DNA from: Cerioporus squamosus
Taxonomy: Eukaryota; Basidiomycota; Agaricomycetes; Polyporales; Polyporaceae
DNA length: 10,882 nt
Assembly (NCBI GenBank): GCA_022592435.1
Contig: JABYQS010000938.1
Coordinates: 1-10,882 of the forward strand
Direction: 5' to 3'
Position 1 is the stretch's first letter. Each line of letters opens with the position of its first letter. This document shows positions 8,501-10,882 of the stretch, piece after piece. The notes under the pieces were generated by a model, which saw nothing but the letters and a program-made list of their open reading frames with translations, did no database searches and was not told the origin of the DNA. Position numbers and translations under genes: made by a program.

Positions 8501-10882
8501 ATTGTTCAGTACACGCGTATCTCAGAAGTTGTCGACTACGTCTTCGAGCGTCCGGCGTCTGATGTACCCAAGGCCGAACCGTCGTCGTCCTACTTGTATC
8601 GTGTTCTAGAGGAGGACACAACTGTCATGCGCGTGGTCGAACCATACTTCGAACCCATCGGCAAGACCGTCCGCGAGTGGTCTAAAGATGGCAAGACGTC
8701 CTGGGTTCGCTTCGCCACCGGGGACACTCCGAATGACAGGGCTTTTGCGGTGGTTCTTGGCTATGCCGTCGTTGGGCTGCTACTGGCCATCTACCTCAAC
8801 ATCCTCACCATTGGTAGTATGAGAAGCGCCGGAAGAGCCGTCCGGAATGCCGTTCGTCAGCAGCTGCTCGTGGTCAAGGTCGCGGCGTTCATCATCATCG
8901 AGCTGGTCCTCTTCCCCCTCGGGTGCGGGATCATGCTGGATGTGTGTACCGTCTGGTTATTCCCCCAGGGCAGCTTCCGTTCGAGGACAGGATTCTTGAT
9001 GTACGCGCCCCTCACAGCTGTGTTCTACCACTGGGTTCTCGGCACTATGTTCATGTAAGTCGTGAATACCCTCTTGGAGTATGCCTCATTGACCTCTTTC
9101 ATTCCAGGTATCAATTTGCGGTCCTTCTCTCTGGATGCCGGGGTATCATGCGTTCAGGAGCGATGTGGTTCATCAAGGATCCCCAGGACCAGAACTTCCA
9201 CCCTATCCGTGATATTCTCGAACGTCCAACGTTCGTGCAGATCCGCAAGCTCGTCCTGAGTGCCATAATGTATGGGTTCGTGGTGGCGAGTGGCGTGGCA
9301 ACCGTGTCTGGCATCCTCCGAATCTTCATTCGCACAATCATGCCCTTCCGATGGAAGATACGGTGAGCATATCTGCATCACGGGCAGTAAGAGTGGTAGT
9401 AACATGCTGCACACAGGGAACCGTTGTCTGAAGTACCCATTGACCTCATCGTCCTCCAGCTGGTCTTGCCCTACACCATAGAGTCCTTCCGACCCCGCAA
9501 GGCGCTCAAACGTCTTGGTTCGTCTGTCTGGAAATACCTCGCGTCTAGGCTGCGTCTATCATCGTATATGTTCGGCGGACGGTACCCGACAGAGGAGTTC
9601 ACCCCATCACATTGGTCATGGCGATCTCTGCTCTACCAGGATGGGATGGAAATGGACGATGCCGAGGCGGTGCATGACGGTTGCTTCAGACGCGTCCCAA
9701 ACAGCGATAATGTCGCCCTCGTCCGGGACACGCCCCCAACGGCAGAGGTCTTTGAAGATGGCACACCTGTGAATGATACGGCGCGGAGGCTCATCGAGGT
9801 GCAAGATGCGGAAACGCTGAAAGCCAAACGTATCGTCAAGGACGATTATACCATCGTCTATATCCCTCCCAACTTTCGTTACCGGGTAATCACATTCCTC
9901 CTATGCATGTGGCTCATCGGTTCTCTTCTGCTCGCCACTGCCCTCGCCGCGCCCATTCTGGTCGGCAGAGCCTTCTTCCGGCTGTTCACCCCGCGAGAGG
10001 TGCACGATGGCTACTCATTCATCGTGGGCTTCCACCTCCTGTGGGGATGCTGGCTTGTCGGCACTGCGCTAGATCGCATGGACAAGCGTCGCCAGCGTCG
10101 GTGGAGCGACACCGAGAACCGTGCCGAGTGGCCTCTCTTCGTGCTCAAGCGGTCACTAGTGTGGATGGCGCAGGCATCGTACATGGTGCTCACGCTCGGC
10201 ATCATCATCCCAACCCTCGTCGGGCTTGTCTTCGAGTTGTACATCGTCCAGCCTATCCGACATACAGCGAACCCCTTGGTGGAGCCACGGATCCGGATGG
10301 TCGACATGTGGGCTCTCGGGCTGTTGTACAGCAGGGTCATGATCCGCTCGCTGCTAATGCACCCACGCGCGCAGGTCGGCCCAGGAATGGTTCGCGGGAT
10401 CGATCGCGTAAGTAGTTTACCTCTGTTCTTAATGAATCGTGTTGAACTTTGGGTGATTCATCATAGATCATACGGAACGGATGGACTCACCTTGATCCTG
10501 TCCGAGCGACGAAGGACGTCATCGCGCCCCTAGTCGTTGGTCTGTTGGGCATGATCGTCCTTCCTGCGGCCGTTCTGTGGGGACTCATGCGCTTCGTCAA
10601 CATCCCCGTAGATGGGGACTTCTTATGTGAGTTTACAGTGTCATGATGCCGTTTTACAGTTCCTAACCATGCTCTACAGTCCTGCATGTCTACCCTGGAA
10701 TATTCACTGCAGCCGGCCTCGCGCACGCTGCATTCGCAGTGTCCAAGGTCATGGTCTCGTGGTCGCAAACCATCCGTGATAAGGAGTTCCTAGTCGAGAT
10801 GCGCTTGCGAATCTGGACCAAGAACCGGGGAAGGAGAAGAAAACAGAGCAGCTGCCGGAGGTGAAGGGGAGGTTCGACGGAG
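5503..10882 (+). CDS. DOA10: Doa10/Ssm4 RING-CH E3 ubiquitin ligase of the ER membrane
   Basis: Polytopic ligase of ER-associated degradation; the yeast homologue works with Ubc6 and Ubc7 on proteins with cytosolic or membrane degrons. Exons: 5503-5518, 5571-5667, 5718-5791, 5844-6027, 6078-7942, 8008-8048, 8106-8195, 8252-8452, 8510-9054, 9108-9362, 9417-10407, 10467-10626, 10680 onward. The N-terminus is a complete C4HC3 RING-CH: C8, C11, C25, C27, H35, C38, C51, C54. Helices 1 and 2 fall near 88-112 and 186-203. A disordered segment of about 540 residues follows, with a Pro-rich part (231-258) and an acidic part (590-690). From about 748 there are roughly twelve more helices, for about 14 in all, as in Doa10. 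The blocks MRSGAMWFIKDPQD and FHPIRDILERP are typical of the family. Start 5503 has a weak context (C at -3) and a 16-nt first exon, so another upstream exon is possible. The frame as read stops at 10862-10864 after 1567 residues, but a one-base break near 10810 is suspected, and the gene may continue past the window. Confidence 0.94.

Overview
The window is nuclear DNA of a filamentous fungus, most probably a basidiomycete of the Agaricomycetes. The evidence is protein-coding genes cut by many very short spliceosomal introns. I can place 25 introns, each 50-70 nt with GT...AG ends, by following conserved protein families across the breaks. Single-frame reading gives only fragments, so the gene models here are spliced models built by eye. 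No transcript or database was consulted.

Layout, all three genes on the + strand: (1) 1-1456, the 3' part of cystathionine beta-synthase (transsulfuration), entering the window at its PLP-lysine motif. (2) 1457-3210, about 1.75 kb without a recognisable conserved gene. It holds a degenerate inverted repeat pair, a small tandem repeat that looks like 5' splice sites on the - strand, GC palindromes, a purine-rich tract, and a 26-codon upstream ORF ending 2 nt before the next gene. (3) 3211-4978, a complete 465-residue major facilitator of the monocarboxylate-porter type in seven exons, one only 17 nt long. (4) 4979-5502, a short intergenic stretch. (5) 5503-10882, a nearly complete Doa10/Ssm4 (MARCH6/TEB4 type) RING-CH ubiquitin ligase of the ER membrane, in at least thirteen exons, running to the window edge.

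The genes have unrelated jobs (sulfur amino-acid metabolism, small-acid transport, ER protein degradation), and nothing suggests a metabolic cluster or a defence or mobile system. I did not find an undescribed biological system. The points most worth checking are the CBS enzyme's missing C-terminal Bateman module, a probable one-base frame break at the Doa10 C-terminus, the inverted repeat in the long spacer, the donor-like tandem repeats on the - strand, and the uORF abutting the transporter start.
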